In this document: one piece after another, positions 17,066 through 25,378 of the stretch
Layout: each line of letters starts with the position of its first letter
Position numbering within the stretch: position 1 is the first letter of the stretch
Origin: Halorientalis sp. IM1011
Lineage (GTDB): Archaea > Halobacteriota > Halobacteria > Halobacteriales > Haloarculaceae
DNA length: 64,000 nt
NCBI RefSeq assembly: GCF_001989615.1
Contig: NZ_CP019067.1
Location: forward strand, 2,356,001-2,420,000
Direction of reading: 5' to 3'
The notes under the pieces: model-generated
What the model was told of the DNA's origin: nothing
Seen by the model: only the letters and a program-made list of their open reading frames with translations
Databases searched by the model: none
Translations under genes and position numbers: made by a program

Positions 17066-17713
17066 TTAGTCCCGACCCACGGTCGCCGTCACGCCCGCCT
17101 CGTCGAAGGACAGCTCCACCAGCCCGAACGGCGTCCCACCCCGGACCTTCGTGACCGCCAGACAGGTCTTGACCGACCGGTCGACCACGTCCATCCGTAC
17201 GTCCCACACCTGATCCGCCCGGGCAAGGGTCATGTCCCGCCGCAGGACCGAGGGCGTGTTCTCGTGACAGTGAAAGAGGCCGACGCTGTCGGTCATCCGC
17301 AGCGCCCGCTTCGCGGTATCCAGAAACTCCCGATACCGGGTCCGGTCGCCCTGTTCGAGTTCCGTCGTCGGATCGAGGACCAGCAGCGATCCCGCGTCCA
17401 GCCCCCCGAGAAACTCCTCGGGCGATGCCAGCACGTCGTCACCGTCGACGCCCCGCACGTCCACGTCGAGCGCGTCCCTCCCGACCTGGGCCGCCGTCGT
17501 CAACGAGTCGGCCACCTCCTCCGCCGGCCGCAACGCCGAGAGGTAACGCGTCGAGTTCGCCGCCGCCATCGCGTACAGGAGCGGCTCGCTCTGTGCCCGC
17601 GGCAGCGCCGACACCGCCACCAGACTCCCCGCCGGTATCCCGCCGCCGAGCCCGCTGTCGAGCAACTCTACACCGGTCGAGAGCCGCCCGCTCGGCGCCC
17701 TGTCGTCGTCCAT
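17066..17713 (-). CDS. KaiC/RecA-fold protein with a degenerate nucleotide-binding loop
   Basis: 215 residues starting [30 protein letters not shown], the opening of KaiC/GvpD-like ATPases. The place of the P-loop reads [12 protein letters not shown] (about 35-46), with no GKT/GKS, so ATP binding is probably lost. The later [12 protein letters not shown] resembles Walker B. A cytoplasmic adaptor or regulator is plausible. The frame extends upstream to 18289 through a repeat element; the KaiC pattern fixes the start at 17713. Confidence 0.75.
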   Translation of the reverse strand: MDDDRAPSGRLSTGVELLDSGLGGGIPAGSLVAVSALPRAQSEPLLYAMAAANSTRYLSALRPAEEVADSLTTAAQVGRDALDVDVRGVDGDDVLASPEEFLGGLDAGSLLVLDPTTELEQGDRTRYREFLDTAKRALRMTDSVGLFHCHENTPSVLRRDMTLARADQVWDVRMDVVDRSVKTCLAVTKVRGGTPFGLVELSFDEAGVTATVGRD

Positions 17714-17755
17714 AGCCCAATCGAGGTGACTGGGACCGATAAGGCCTCCGACCAC

Positions 17756-17950
17756 CCACCTTTTTACTGCGGGGGGTGCGCTCACTCCGTTCGCGCACCC
17801 CGCTTGCAAAAACGTGGGCGAAAAACGTTCCGCGAGTCGCGCCGAAGGCGCGCTCGCGGTGTCTTCGTGAGTGACCGCAGGGAACGAACGAAGGCTCGAA
17901 AGACGCTTCGCGTCTTTCGGTGAACCGGCGCGCAGAGCGCGCCGGATGCG
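17756..17950 (+). repeat. modular hairpin element, copy E2
   Basis: CCACCTTTTTACTGC (17756-17770), a hairpin with GGGGTGCG/CGCACCCC arms, the box TTGCAAAAACGTGGGCGAAA (17804-17823), then further hairpins including GAAAGACG/CGTCTTTC (about 17898-17918) and a 21-base palindrome (17925-17945) flanked by GTGAACC and ATGC as in E1. Unlike the other copies it lies between two divergent genes, filling most of the 309-base gap 17714-18022. Confidence 0.75.
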
Positions 17951-18022
17951 AATGGCTCCGCAACCGCACCCGCCCGACCCAGACAGTACCTGTTTTACGT
18001 GCCTGTCCGCAACGCACCCGAC

Positions 18023-18409
18023 ATGAGCAATCGAGAGGCCGACGCGTCGGGTCCGGCGGACTGGTGGACGCCCGAGAAGGCCATCTTCCTCGTCTGTGCC
18101 GCCATCGCGCTGCCGGTCGTCTTCTTCCTGACCGAGCGTCTGGGAACGGTGACCTACCCCGCGATGTTCGCGACACTCGCCATCGTGTTCCTGCCACCCT
18201 TCGTCTATCGGAGCTACTGGCCGAAAACCTACGATACGTCCCGCGCCGCTGGCTGGGGACTCGTCACCGGGATCGCCGTCGCAGCGCAACTGCTCGCCGT
18301 AATAGTCCTCGCGGCCCCTCTCCTCGGTGGCGACGGCGCCGTCCTGCTGGCGTTCGCGGCCGTCGTCGGCGTCGACTACGCTCTCGCTCGCTTCGTGATC
18401 GGGAACTGA
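18023..18409 (+). CDS. four-helix membrane protein, function unknown
   Basis: 128 residues: a short polar N-terminus (MSNREADASGPADWWTPEK) and four predicted membrane helices (about 21-38, 46-63, 78-100, 105-123). No motif recognised. I took the Met at 18023; a start at 17999 in the same frame lacks support. Convergent with the next gene, nine bases apart. Confidence 0.68.
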   Translation: MSNREADASGPADWWTPEKAIFLVCAAIALPVVFFLTERLGTVTYPAMFATLAIVFLPPFVYRSYWPKTYDTSRAAGWGLVTGIAVAAQLLAVIVLAAPLLGGDGAVLLAFAAVVGVDYALARFVIGN

Positions 18410-18418
18410 CGACCTGGT

Positions 18419-19486
18419 TCAGAACGCTCGCAGGTCGTCCAGCACGGCCGCGGCGTCGCCGCTCTCGATGGTCTCGCGCGCGATTTCGAGCCCGTCTTCG
18501 AGACCGTCCACGTCCTCGCGAGCGTACATGCGCAGAGCGGCGTTGACCGCCACCGCGTCGGCGAACTGGTCGTCCCGGTCGCCCGCGAGGACCTCCTCCG
18601 TGATCGTCGCCGAGTCCTCGGCGATGTCATCGACCTCCAGGTCCTCGCCGCTGAAGTCCATGCCGTACTCGGCGGTCTCGATCTCGAAGTCTTCGAGGTC
18701 CTCGCCCTCGGACCATTCGGCGACCACGGTCGATCCCGGTCGGATGTCGTCGTACCCCTCCTGGCCCTGGAACATCAGCACGCGGGACACGTCCTGAGCC
18801 TGGACCTCGCGGAAGGTGTCGACGATCTTCTCGGCGAACGCGAGGTGGTAGAAACTGCCCAGATGCACGTCGGCGTCGGCGGGGTTGGCCAGCGTCTCGA
18901 CGGTGTTGACAAAGGAGCGCACGCCCATCATGTCCCGGCGCTCCCAGAGGTCGTCGACGCCGGGGTTGAACGCGGGCTGGTAGTAGTACCCGAAGCCGGT
19001 CTCGTCGACCATCTCGGCGCTCTCCTCGGGGTCGAGTTCGGTGCGGACGCCGAGTTCGTCCAGCACGTGCTTGTACGCGTCGAGTTTCTGCGTCGGGACG
19101 CGGTCGCCGGAGTGGACGACGACGGGCGTGCCGGCCGCGGCGGCGACGGCACCAGCGGCGACCCCGAGGATCGCCGTCGAGTGTTTCCCGTCGTAGTTGG
19201 CGCCGCAGTCGACGGGGTCGGCGTCGGGCGCGGCCACCTCGACGGATTCCTCGCGCATCACGTCGGTGTAGGCCGCCAGTTCCTCGGGGTTGTTGCGCTT
19301 CCAGCGGTTGGCCAGCCAGAACGCACCCAGCGTGGTGGGATCGGGCTCGCCGGCCAGGATCCGCTGGAACGCCTCGCGGGCCTGCTCGCGGTCCATGTCC
19401 TCGGCGGACTTGTGGCCGGACCCGACGACTTCGGTCATCAACCGCTTGAGCGGCCATTCGCCGAACTGCTGGCTCGCTTGTGTCAT
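18419..19486 (-). CDS. anthranilate phosphoribosyltransferase-like protein (TrpD2-type)
   Basis: 355 residues with the nucleoside-phosphorylase/TrpD fold: an N-terminal helical domain (AREAFQRILAGEPDPTTLGAFWLA) and the alpha/beta domain with NPxDADVHLGSFYHL. The usual PRPP-binding GTGGD motif is replaced by DCGANYDGKHST (about 93-104), so the substrate may differ from that of true TrpD. No tryptophan genes are nearby. Haloarchaea commonly carry this divergent paralogue; its role is unknown. Confidence 0.78.
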   Translation of the reverse strand: MTQASQQFGEWPLKRLMTEVVGSGHKSAEDMDREQAREAFQRILAGEPDPTTLGAFWLANRWKRNNPEELAAYTDVMREESVEVAAPDADPVDCGANYDGKHSTAILGVAAGAVAAAAGTPVVVHSGDRVPTQKLDAYKHVLDELGVRTELDPEESAEMVDETGFGYYYQPAFNPGVDDLWERRDMMGVRSFVNTVETLANPADADVHLGSFYHLAFAEKIVDTFREVQAQDVSRVLMFQGQEGYDDIRPGSTVVAEWSEGEDLEDFEIETAEYGMDFSGEDLEVDDIAEDSATITEEVLAGDRDDQFADAVAVNAALRMYAREDVDGLEDGLEIARETIESGDAAAVLDDLRAF

Positions 19487-19511
19487 ACCGACATGTTCGG
19501 GACGCCACCGC

Positions 19512-19520
19512 GATATATCT
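19512..19520 (-). promoter_or_regulatory. TATA box of the TrpD2-like gene
   Basis: An ATATAT core centred about 30 bases before the ATG at 19486 on the minus strand. The remaining bases up to hicB (19521-19660) hold nothing I recognise. Confidence 0.55.
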
Positions 19521-19660
19521 CACGAAGCCGTCGCTGTCGATCCGTTCGAAAATCGAACAGCGAACTGTGTGACTTGGGTTTGGCCCCCGCTGTCACCTCA
19601 AGGGCGAGAGGCTACGACGCGAGGGAAAGTCCTTTGCGGACGGACTACTGTCGGTAACGT

Positions 19661-19882
19661 ATGGGAACGAAGCCGAGGGACCCGGACGAAGACGAGACCG
19701 TCACCATCTTCGAGAGTGACGGCTACGTCGTCGCTCGCGACGACCAGACGGGTGTCGCGAGCCAGGGAGACACCAAATCCGAGGCTTTGGCGAACCTGGC
19801 TGAAGCCCTCGACCTCCATGCGCGTCCGGAACCCGAAGACGAAAAATTGGAAGAACCGGACGCACCGTGGTTCGACTCCTGA
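19661..19882 (+). CDS. hicB: HicB-like antitoxin
   Basis: 73 residues of the short HicB partial RNase-H-like fold: TVTIFESDGYVVARDDQTGVASQGDTKSEALANLAEAL is the signature region (about 13-50). No C-terminal ribbon-helix-helix DNA-binding domain is present, only an acidic tail. It should neutralise the HicA toxin encoded 48 bases downstream. The antitoxin-first order is the reverse of the common hicA-hicB arrangement but is frequent in archaea. Confidence 0.85.
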   Translation: MGTKPRDPDEDETVTIFESDGYVVARDDQTGVASQGDTKSEALANLAEALDLHARPEPEDEKLEEPDAPWFDS

Positions 19883-19900
19883 CCTCCGGAAAGACGGGAC

Positions 19901-19910
19901 TTTTTAAACG
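19901..19910 (+). promoter_or_regulatory. TATA-like box placing hicA on its own leaderless transcript
   Basis: TTTTTAAACG is centred 27 bases before the hicA GTG at 19931 and lies entirely between hicB and hicA. Confidence 0.6.
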
Positions 19911-19930
19911 GCCGCTCCCTCGGAATATCT

Positions 19931-20176
19931 GTGTCGCGACGGACCTACTCCGGCGAGGAAATTGCGAAAGCCCTCGAAAAGTGGGGATTCACGCCAGTCG
20001 ACCGCGCTGGGAGTCATCTCAAACTTCGCTACGTTCATCCCGAAACTGGTGAAAAGCGGACCGTCGAAGTGCCGATGCATGACGAGATAGCGACGGGAAC
20101 TCTGCGATCCATCGCCTCGCAGGCCGGAGCCAAAGAATTTCAGGAGTTTCTCGACGCAATTGAGGAGCTTCTGTGA
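19931..20176 (+). CDS. hicA: HicA-type mRNA interferase toxin
   Basis: 81 residues, GTG start. Double-stranded-RNA-binding-like fold with the catalytic histidine in RAGSHLKLRY (His29) and the strand pattern TVEVPMHDEIATGTLRSIASQAG typical of HicA/YcfA. Family role: cleaves mRNA or tmRNA when free of HicB. The promoter spacing supports the GTG start directly at the transcript's 5' end. Confidence 0.88.
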   Translation: MSRRTYSGEEIAKALEKWGFTPVDRAGSHLKLRYVHPETGEKRTVEVPMHDEIATGTLRSIASQAGAKEFQEFLDAIEELL

Positions 20177-20183
20177 CCGCTGC

Positions 20184-20636
20184 CTACTCGCCGGCCGCGC
20201 GCTTCTCGATCATCCCGAGCCCGATCCAGGTGATGACGGGGTCGCCGTCCTGATTGTATCCGGTCAGGCGGCTGTCGACCTCGCCGACGCCCGGGCGGTC
20301 GCCCTCGCGTTTCTCGACGACCTCGTACTCGATGGCGAGTTCGTCGCCGGGGCGGACCGGCTTGATCCAGCGGAGTTCGTCCACGCCGCGGGCGCCCTGC
20401 GAGGCCCACTCGGCGTTCTCCATGGTCTCGACGAGCAGGCGCATGCAGACGGCGGCGGTGTGCCAGCCGCTCGCGGCGAGGCCGCCGAACATCGTGTCTT
20501 TCGCGGCTTCGGGGTCGGTATGGAACTCCTGAGGATCGTACTGCTCTGCGAACTCGAGGATCTCCTCCTCGGTGACCTCGTAGCTGCCGTGTTCTTCGGT
20601 GTCGCCGACCTCGATATCCTCGAAATACGTGGGCAT
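20184..20636 (-). CDS. MaoC-like (R)-hydratase / hot-dog fold protein
   Basis: 150 residues starting MPTYFEDIEVGDTEEHGSYEVTEEEILEFAEQYDPQEFHTD, which includes the MaoC hydratase motif with catalytic Asp and His (DPQxFHTD, about 33-40) and the FGGLAASGWHTAA segment. Expected to hydrate a trans-enoyl thioester or act as a related hot-dog enzyme; the substrate is unknown. Divergent from the siroheme decarboxylase gene. Confidence 0.85.
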   Translation of the reverse strand: MPTYFEDIEVGDTEEHGSYEVTEEEILEFAEQYDPQEFHTDPEAAKDTMFGGLAASGWHTAAVCMRLLVETMENAEWASQGARGVDELRWIKPVRPGDELAIEYEVVEKREGDRPGVGEVDSRLTGYNQDGDPVITWIGLGMIEKRAAGE

Positions 20637-20721
20637 TGACGATGGCAACAGCGCCGCCGACTTAGCGGTTTCGTGCCCGGAAAGCGACACCGTTACACTG
20701 TGAAAGCACCAAGCCGTAACA

Positions 20722-21759
20722 ATGAGTCTCCAGTCGGGTGACTGGCGGGCGGAGCTGGACGACGCGGACGCGGCGCTCGTCGACGGCTACCAGAGCGGCT
20801 TCCCGGTGGCGGAACGCCCCTTCGAGATCGTCGGCGACGACCTCGGAATCGACGCCGCCGACGCACTGGCCCGGGTCCGGGACCTCCGTGAGGCCGGTAT
20901 CTTCCGCCGGTTCGGGGCCGTCCTCAATCCGCCGGTGATCGGCTCGTCGACGCTGGCGGCCGTCTCGGCCCCCGCCGACCGCTTCGAGGAGGTGGCCGAG
21001 GTGATCAACGACCACCGGCAGGTCAACCACAACTACCGCCGCGATCACGAGTGGAACATGTGGTTCGTCGTCACGGCAGGGTCGCGAGACAAGCGCGACG
21101 CGATCATCGACGACATCCAGGAGCGGACCGGGCTGGACGTGCTCGTCCTGCCGATGTTGACCGATTACTACATCGACCTGGAGTTCCCGGTGGTCAACGG
21201 CGACCGGTTTGCTCGTGAGTCGATCGCCGAGACCGATGCCTCCGCCACGCGGATCAGCGAGGACGCCGCGGTGGACCTCTCGGCGCTCGATCGTGGAGTC
21301 CTGCTGGAGATCCAGGACGGCTTTCCGCTCACCGAGACGCCCTACCGGGACGTGGCGGCGGCCGTCGACGCGCCCGTCGAGGACGTACTCGACAGCATCC
21401 AGCGCCTGCGCGAGGACGGCTGTATCAAGCGGATCGGCTGTGTCGTCAACCATCTCACGACCGGCTTCGACAACAACTGCATGGTCGTCTGGGACGTGCC
21501 GGACGAGGAACTCGACGCCTGGGGCGAGTCCGTCGGGTCGCTCCCCTACGTCACGCTCTGCTATCACCGCCCGCGCCGACCCGAGCAGGACTGGCCGTAC
21601 AACCTCTTCACGATGATCCACGGCCGGGAGGCCGAGGTCGTCGACGCGAAGATCGACGAACTCGCCGACGAGTACCTCCCGGTCGACCACGAACGGCTCT
21701 ACTCGACGGAGACGCTGAAACAGACGGGCGCGCGGTACGACGAGATCGTCGGCGAGTGA
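20722..21759 (+). CDS. ahb: fused siroheme decarboxylase (AhbA-AhbB type, two Lrp-like modules)
   Basis: 345 residues made of two similar halves, each with an AsnC-type winged helix followed by a RAM-like domain: module 1 about 10-165 (YRRDHEWNMWFVV) and module 2 about 180-345 (CYHRPRRPEQDWPYNLFTMIHG). These RR/W-N motifs mark the Ahb/Nir siroheme decarboxylases that make 12,18-didecarboxysiroheme on the archaeal heme b (and d1) pathway. The fusion replaces the usual AhbA/AhbB heterodimer. It is an enzyme, not a regulator, despite the Lrp similarity. Its last 35 bases are repeated downstream. Confidence 0.85.
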   Translation: MSLQSGDWRAELDDADAALVDGYQSGFPVAERPFEIVGDDLGIDAADALARVRDLREAGIFRRFGAVLNPPVIGSSTLAAVSAPADRFEEVAEVINDHRQVNHNYRRDHEWNMWFVVTAGSRDKRDAIIDDIQERTGLDVLVLPMLTDYYIDLEFPVVNGDRFARESIAETDASATRISEDAAVDLSALDRGVLLEIQDGFPLTETPYRDVAAAVDAPVEDVLDSIQRLREDGCIKRIGCVVNHLTTGFDNNCMVVWDVPDEELDAWGESVGSLPYVTLCYHRPRRPEQDWPYNLFTMIHGREAEVVDAKIDELADEYLPVDHERLYSTETLKQTGARYDEIVGE

Positions 21760-21780
21760 GGCAGACTCCGTTGTTGTTCC

Positions 21781-21866
21781 GGCCGCGAGCGTAGGCGAGC
21801 GGCCGGTTTTTCGCCCACGTTTTTCGAGGAGAGGTCGCCGGAGGCGATCCGACGAGAAAAAGGTGG
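21781..21866 (+). repeat. modular hairpin element, copy E3
   Basis: Hairpin GGCCGC/GCGGCC (21781-21804), box GTTTTTCGCCCACGTTTTT (21806-21824), hairpin GGTCGCC-GGA-GGCGATCC (21833-21850), box GAAAAAGGTGG (21856-21866). Lies 21 bases after the ahb stop. The hairpin followed by T-tracts could terminate ahb transcription. Confidence 0.75.
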
Positions 21867-21867
21867 G

Positions 21868-21909
21868 AAACGGACGGGCGCGCGGTACGACGAGATCGTC
21901 GGCGAGTAG
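21868..21909 (+). repeat. second copy of the ahb 3' end
   Basis: The 35 bases 21873-21907 are identical to 21723-21757 at the end of ahb (encoding TGARYDEIVGE), with a few more matching bases upstream (one mismatch). The frame again ends in a stop (TAG instead of TGA). It directly follows element E3. Confidence 0.85.
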
Positions 21910-21985
21910 GACGATCCGACGTTTGTCCTGTTCGAAGAGAGTAGATATAGACATATAGATACATATCTGGGCCGAAACGCCCGGA

Positions 21986-21995
21986 AGTCTTATCC
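21986..21995 (+). promoter_or_regulatory. TATA-like box of the first HalX regulator gene
   Basis: AGTCTTATCC is centred about 30 bases before the ATG at 22021, which favours that start over the GTG at 22006. Confidence 0.5.
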
Positions 21996-22020
21996 TTCTA
22001 TTGGCGTGTATTGTTCATGG

Positions 22021-22614
22021 ATGAGTACAGGTGACCTCCCCACCGTGTTGGTGGTGGACGACGAACCGGACGTGGCCGACGCGTACGCTGCCCAGTTGGA
22101 GCAGGAGTACCACGTCAGGACGGCCTACAGCGGTGAGGAGGCACTGGAAGCGCTCGGACCGGAGATCGACATCGTCTTGCTCGACCGCCGGATGCCCGAC
22201 GTGTCGGGTGACGACGTTCTCGCCGAGATCCGCGAGGCGGGGTACGACTGCCGGGTCGCGATGGTGACAGCGGTCGATCCGGATTTCGACATCATCGACA
22301 TGCCGTTCGACGACTACATCATCAAACCGGTCTCGCGGGAGGACCTGTTCGACACGATAGACCGCCTGCTGGTCTGTGCCGAGTACGAGGAGAAACTCCA
22401 GCGATACTACTCGCTGACCTCGAAGTACGCGACGCTGCTGGCAAACAAGAGCAACACGGAACTGGAAAACAGCGACGAGTTCGAGGACCTCCGCGTGGAA
22501 CGCGACCGGATCCGACAGGACCTCCAGGACACCGTCGCGCGCTTCGACGACGAAGCCTTCGCCGCCGTGTTCCGCGAACTCCACGAGGGGCCCCCACCCG
22601 TCACTGAAGAGTAA
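22021..22614 (+). CDS. HalX-type response regulator 1
   Basis: 197 residues. A receiver domain (about 8-120) has the acidic pair in VVDDEPDVADAY, phospho-acceptor Asp in VLLDRRMPDVSGDD (about 57), Thr/Lys switch residues (MVTAVD, IIKPVS). The C-terminal HalX region (about 125-190) is a predicted coiled coil (YYSLTSKYATLLANKSNTELENSDEF). No DNA-binding domain is obvious; HalX proteins are thought to relay signals by protein contact or modified binding. A close paralogue follows. Confidence 0.9.
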   Translation: MSTGDLPTVLVVDDEPDVADAYAAQLEQEYHVRTAYSGEEALEALGPEIDIVLLDRRMPDVSGDDVLAEIREAGYDCRVAMVTAVDPDFDIIDMPFDDYIIKPVSREDLFDTIDRLLVCAEYEEKLQRYYSLTSKYATLLANKSNTELENSDEFEDLRVERDRIRQDLQDTVARFDDEAFAAVFRELHEGPPPVTEE

Positions 22615-22834
22615 TATCTGACTGTACGGGGCCACCGCTGCCCGGTTGGCACGACACACCGGACCATGATTCGTCGCTGCCGTGCTGGTTACTGTGTTCG
22701 AAAACGCGACCTGCGAGTGTTCTCGCGTCTTGTTTGCGGGATACTTGGTGAGTGATTTCCTGGTTTTCAGTTTTGAACACCGGGCGGAAACTTTTTTGCT
22801 ACCGTTCACCACTTCCTACAGTGAGTGGATAGGT

Positions 22835-23428
22835 TTGGGCGAAACAACAGTCCTCATCGTCGACGACGAGTCCGCTGTCACGGACGTGTACGCGGCACAC
22901 CTGCAGGACGAGTACGATGTCCGGACGGCGTACAGTGGATCGGAGGCGCTCGAGAAACTCGACGACGATGTCGACGCCGTGTTGCTCGATCGCAGAATGC
23001 CGGGGATGTCGGGGGACGAAGTCCTCGAACACATCCGCGAGGAGGGGTACGACTGTCGGGTCGCGATGGTGACAGCCGTCGATCCCGACTTCGATATCCT
23101 CGATATGGGTTTCGACGAGTACGTCGTCAAGCCCGTCTCGCGGGACGATCTCTACGATACGGTCGAACAGCTCCTGACGTACTCGACGTACGACGACACG
23201 TTCCAGAAGTACTTCTCACTGGTCTCGAAGCGGGCGGCCCTCGAAACGTCGAAGAGCCGGTCGGCGCTAGAGACCAACGAGGAGTACCAGGAGCTGACCG
23301 AGCAGATCGAAGAACTCGAAGCCAACCTCGACGACGCGGTCGGTGACCTCGAAGAAGACGAGTTCGGCGCGCTCTTCCGGATGCCGGAACCCGACCTCGA
23401 CTCGATGGATTCGCCGTCACAGCCGTAG
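22835..23428 (+). CDS. HalX-type response regulator 2 (TTG start proposed)
   Basis: 197 residues if started at the TTG at 22835 (MGETTVLIVDDE). Receiver and HalX coiled-coil regions parallel the preceding regulator almost residue by residue (RVAMVTAVDPDFDILDM), so this is a tandem duplication. An open frame continues back to 22682, but that part is Cys/Phe-rich and unlike the paralogue. T-rich TATA-like sequence near 22790 precedes it. Its stop is 12 bases before the histidine kinase, suggesting one operon. Bases 22615-22834 hold only this promoter region. Confidence 0.82.
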   Translation: MGETTVLIVDDESAVTDVYAAHLQDEYDVRTAYSGSEALEKLDDDVDAVLLDRRMPGMSGDEVLEHIREEGYDCRVAMVTAVDPDFDILDMGFDEYVVKPVSRDDLYDTVEQLLTYSTYDDTFQKYFSLVSKRAALETSKSRSALETNEEYQELTEQIEELEANLDDAVGDLEEDEFGALFRMPEPDLDSMDSPSQP

Positions 23429-23440
23429 AGTGGCCCACAC

Positions 23441-25270
23441 ATGGCCTGGCAATACACTCCGTTTGCACTCCTCTATACAGGTGTCGCCGTAGCCGTTGCC
23501 GGGCTGGGCACGTGGGTGTACCGCAACCGGATGACGGCCGGGTCGGGACCGCTGGCCGGGCTGCTCGCCGCGACCTCGTTCTGGACGCTCTGTGCGGGGC
23601 TGGAACTTGCCCGGACGGACGCCTTCGGCCAGCGAGTACTCGGGAACGCGACGTATCTCGCCATCGCGACGCTCCCGATCCTGTTTCTGTACTTCGCGGA
23701 GTCGTATTCCGGCCACGAGACGCCGCTGACGCGGTACGGGCCGATCCCGCTTTTCGTACTCCCGGCGATCACGCAACTGCTCATCTGGACCAACCCGGTC
23801 CATCACCTCATGTGGCAGCGGTCCGAGCTGTTTCAGGCCGGCCCCGTCGCGACTCCGTCGGTACTCGCGGGGTCGTGGTTCGCCGTCCACACGGTCTACT
23901 CCTACACCATCCTCGTCGTCGGCTCGTATCTCCTCGTGCGGATGCTCGTCGTCTCGGAGAACGTCTACCGGGGACAGGCCGTGGCGATCCTCGTCGGGAC
24001 CTTCACGCCCTGGGTCGCAAACGCGCTGTATCTCGGGGACGTCGTCTCGTTCCCCTTCGATCCCACGCCGGCCGCCTTCTCGGTCACTGCGGCGGCGTTC
24101 GTGCTCGCCATCTATCGCCACCGGCTGCTGGAGATGGTGCCGGTCGCCCGCGAGGTCGCTCGGGACGAACTGATGGACAACCTCGTCGAGGCCGTGTTCG
24201 TCCTCGACGACGACCGGCGGATCATCGACTACAACCAGCGCGCGGTCCGCATCGTCGACGATACCGACGACTCGCTGGTCGGCCGACCGGTCGCTGAAGT
24301 GTGTCCTGATCTGGCGGACGTACTTGTGGACGCGGATACCGTCGAGTCCGATAGCGACGCCGTCAGGACGGAACTGGCGCTGCGACGCGACGGGAAGCTC
24401 CGGTACTACGACGTCCAGGTGACGGTGCTGCGGCGCGCTGGCGGGCTCCTGACTGGGCATCTCCTCTCCCTTCGGGACGTGACCGAGCGCAGACAGCGCG
24501 AACAGCGGCTGAACGTCCTCAATCGGGCGCTCCGGCACGACCTGCGCAACGAGGCCAACGTCGTGCTGGGCTACGCGGAACTGGGCAAGCAGAACAACCC
24601 CGAGGCCGAGTGGGTCGACGCCATCGAGAATCACATCTCGGGGCTGATCGACCTGAGCGAGAAGGCCCGCCAGCTCGAACAGGCGCTGGACAGCGAACAC
24701 GTCGAATCCCGCCGGCTCGACGCCGTCGACGTGATCGAGACCGTCGTCGACGAGTGCGAGGCCGACCGGCCGGACGTGAGCATCGAGACCGACCTCCCGG
24801 AGTGCGCACACGTCTCGGCCATCGAATTCTTCGCCGACGCCGTGGAGAACGCCGTGGAGAACGCCATCGAACACAACGACAACCCGGAGCCGCTGATCGA
24901 GGTCGCCGTCTCCGCGTGGGTCGAAGACGACGCGGTCGCCATCGAGATCGTCGACAACGGGCCGGGCATCCACGAGGAGGAGCGCGCCGTCCTCTTGCGC
25001 GGTCGGGAGACCCAGCTCCAGCACATCAGCGGCCTCGGCCTCTGGATCATCAACTGGATCGTCACGGAGTCCGGTGGCACCGTCCAGTTCGAGGAGAACG
25101 ACCCGCGGGGGTCGATCGTGACGATCCGGCTCCCGGAAGCCGACGGCGAACCGGACGAACAGGAGGCCGCCGAGGCCCTCGGCGAAAGAGCCGGCAGTGA
25201 CGGGACGGAGCGGGACGCCGACGACGCAGGCCCCGCGGTCGGCTCGCAGGCCCAGGACGCACACAGCTGA
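23441..25270 (+). CDS. membrane sensor histidine kinase (7TM - PAS - HisKA - HATPase)
   Basis: 609 residues. N-terminal histKA_7TM-type region (about 5-225, seven hydrophobic helices), a PAS domain (about 240-345), an H-box LRHDLRN with His366, N-box NAIEHN (474-479), G1 DNGPGI (505-510) and a GLGLW lid (531-535). The acidic C-terminal tail beyond residue 568 is disordered. It autophosphorylates on His and should pass phosphate to the two HalX regulators upstream. Convergent with the nitric oxide reductase gene; no direct evidence for the signal. Confidence 0.92.
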   Translation: MAWQYTPFALLYTGVAVAVAGLGTWVYRNRMTAGSGPLAGLLAATSFWTLCAGLELARTDAFGQRVLGNATYLAIATLPILFLYFAESYSGHETPLTRYGPIPLFVLPAITQLLIWTNPVHHLMWQRSELFQAGPVATPSVLAGSWFAVHTVYSYTILVVGSYLLVRMLVVSENVYRGQAVAILVGTFTPWVANALYLGDVVSFPFDPTPAAFSVTAAAFVLAIYRHRLLEMVPVAREVARDELMDNLVEAVFVLDDDRRIIDYNQRAVRIVDDTDDSLVGRPVAEVCPDLADVLVDADTVESDSDAVRTELALRRDGKLRYYDVQVTVLRRAGGLLTGHLLSLRDVTERRQREQRLNVLNRALRHDLRNEANVVLGYAELGKQNNPEAEWVDAIENHISGLIDLSEKARQLEQALDSEHVESRRLDAVDVIETVVDECEADRPDVSIETDLPECAHVSAIEFFADAVENAVENAIEHNDNPEPLIEVAVSAWVEDDAVAIEIVDNGPGIHEEERAVLLRGRETQLQHISGLGLWIINWIVTESGGTVQFEENDPRGSIVTIRLPEADGEPDEQEAAEALGERAGSDGTERDADDAGPAVGSQAQDAHS

Positions 25271-25378
25271 TACTATTCGACTGAGACTGTGTCGAGAGGC
25301 GACGGCGAGAACGAAGCGCAGTCGGGACCCCGGAACCGACGGTGACGGATCTCGACCTGACTGGGGTCGAGTTCCGCC

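Noticed and set aside
20722-21759. Lrp/AsnC transcription regulator
   Set aside because: Two modules with Arg/Trp motifs of siroheme decarboxylases mark an enzyme.
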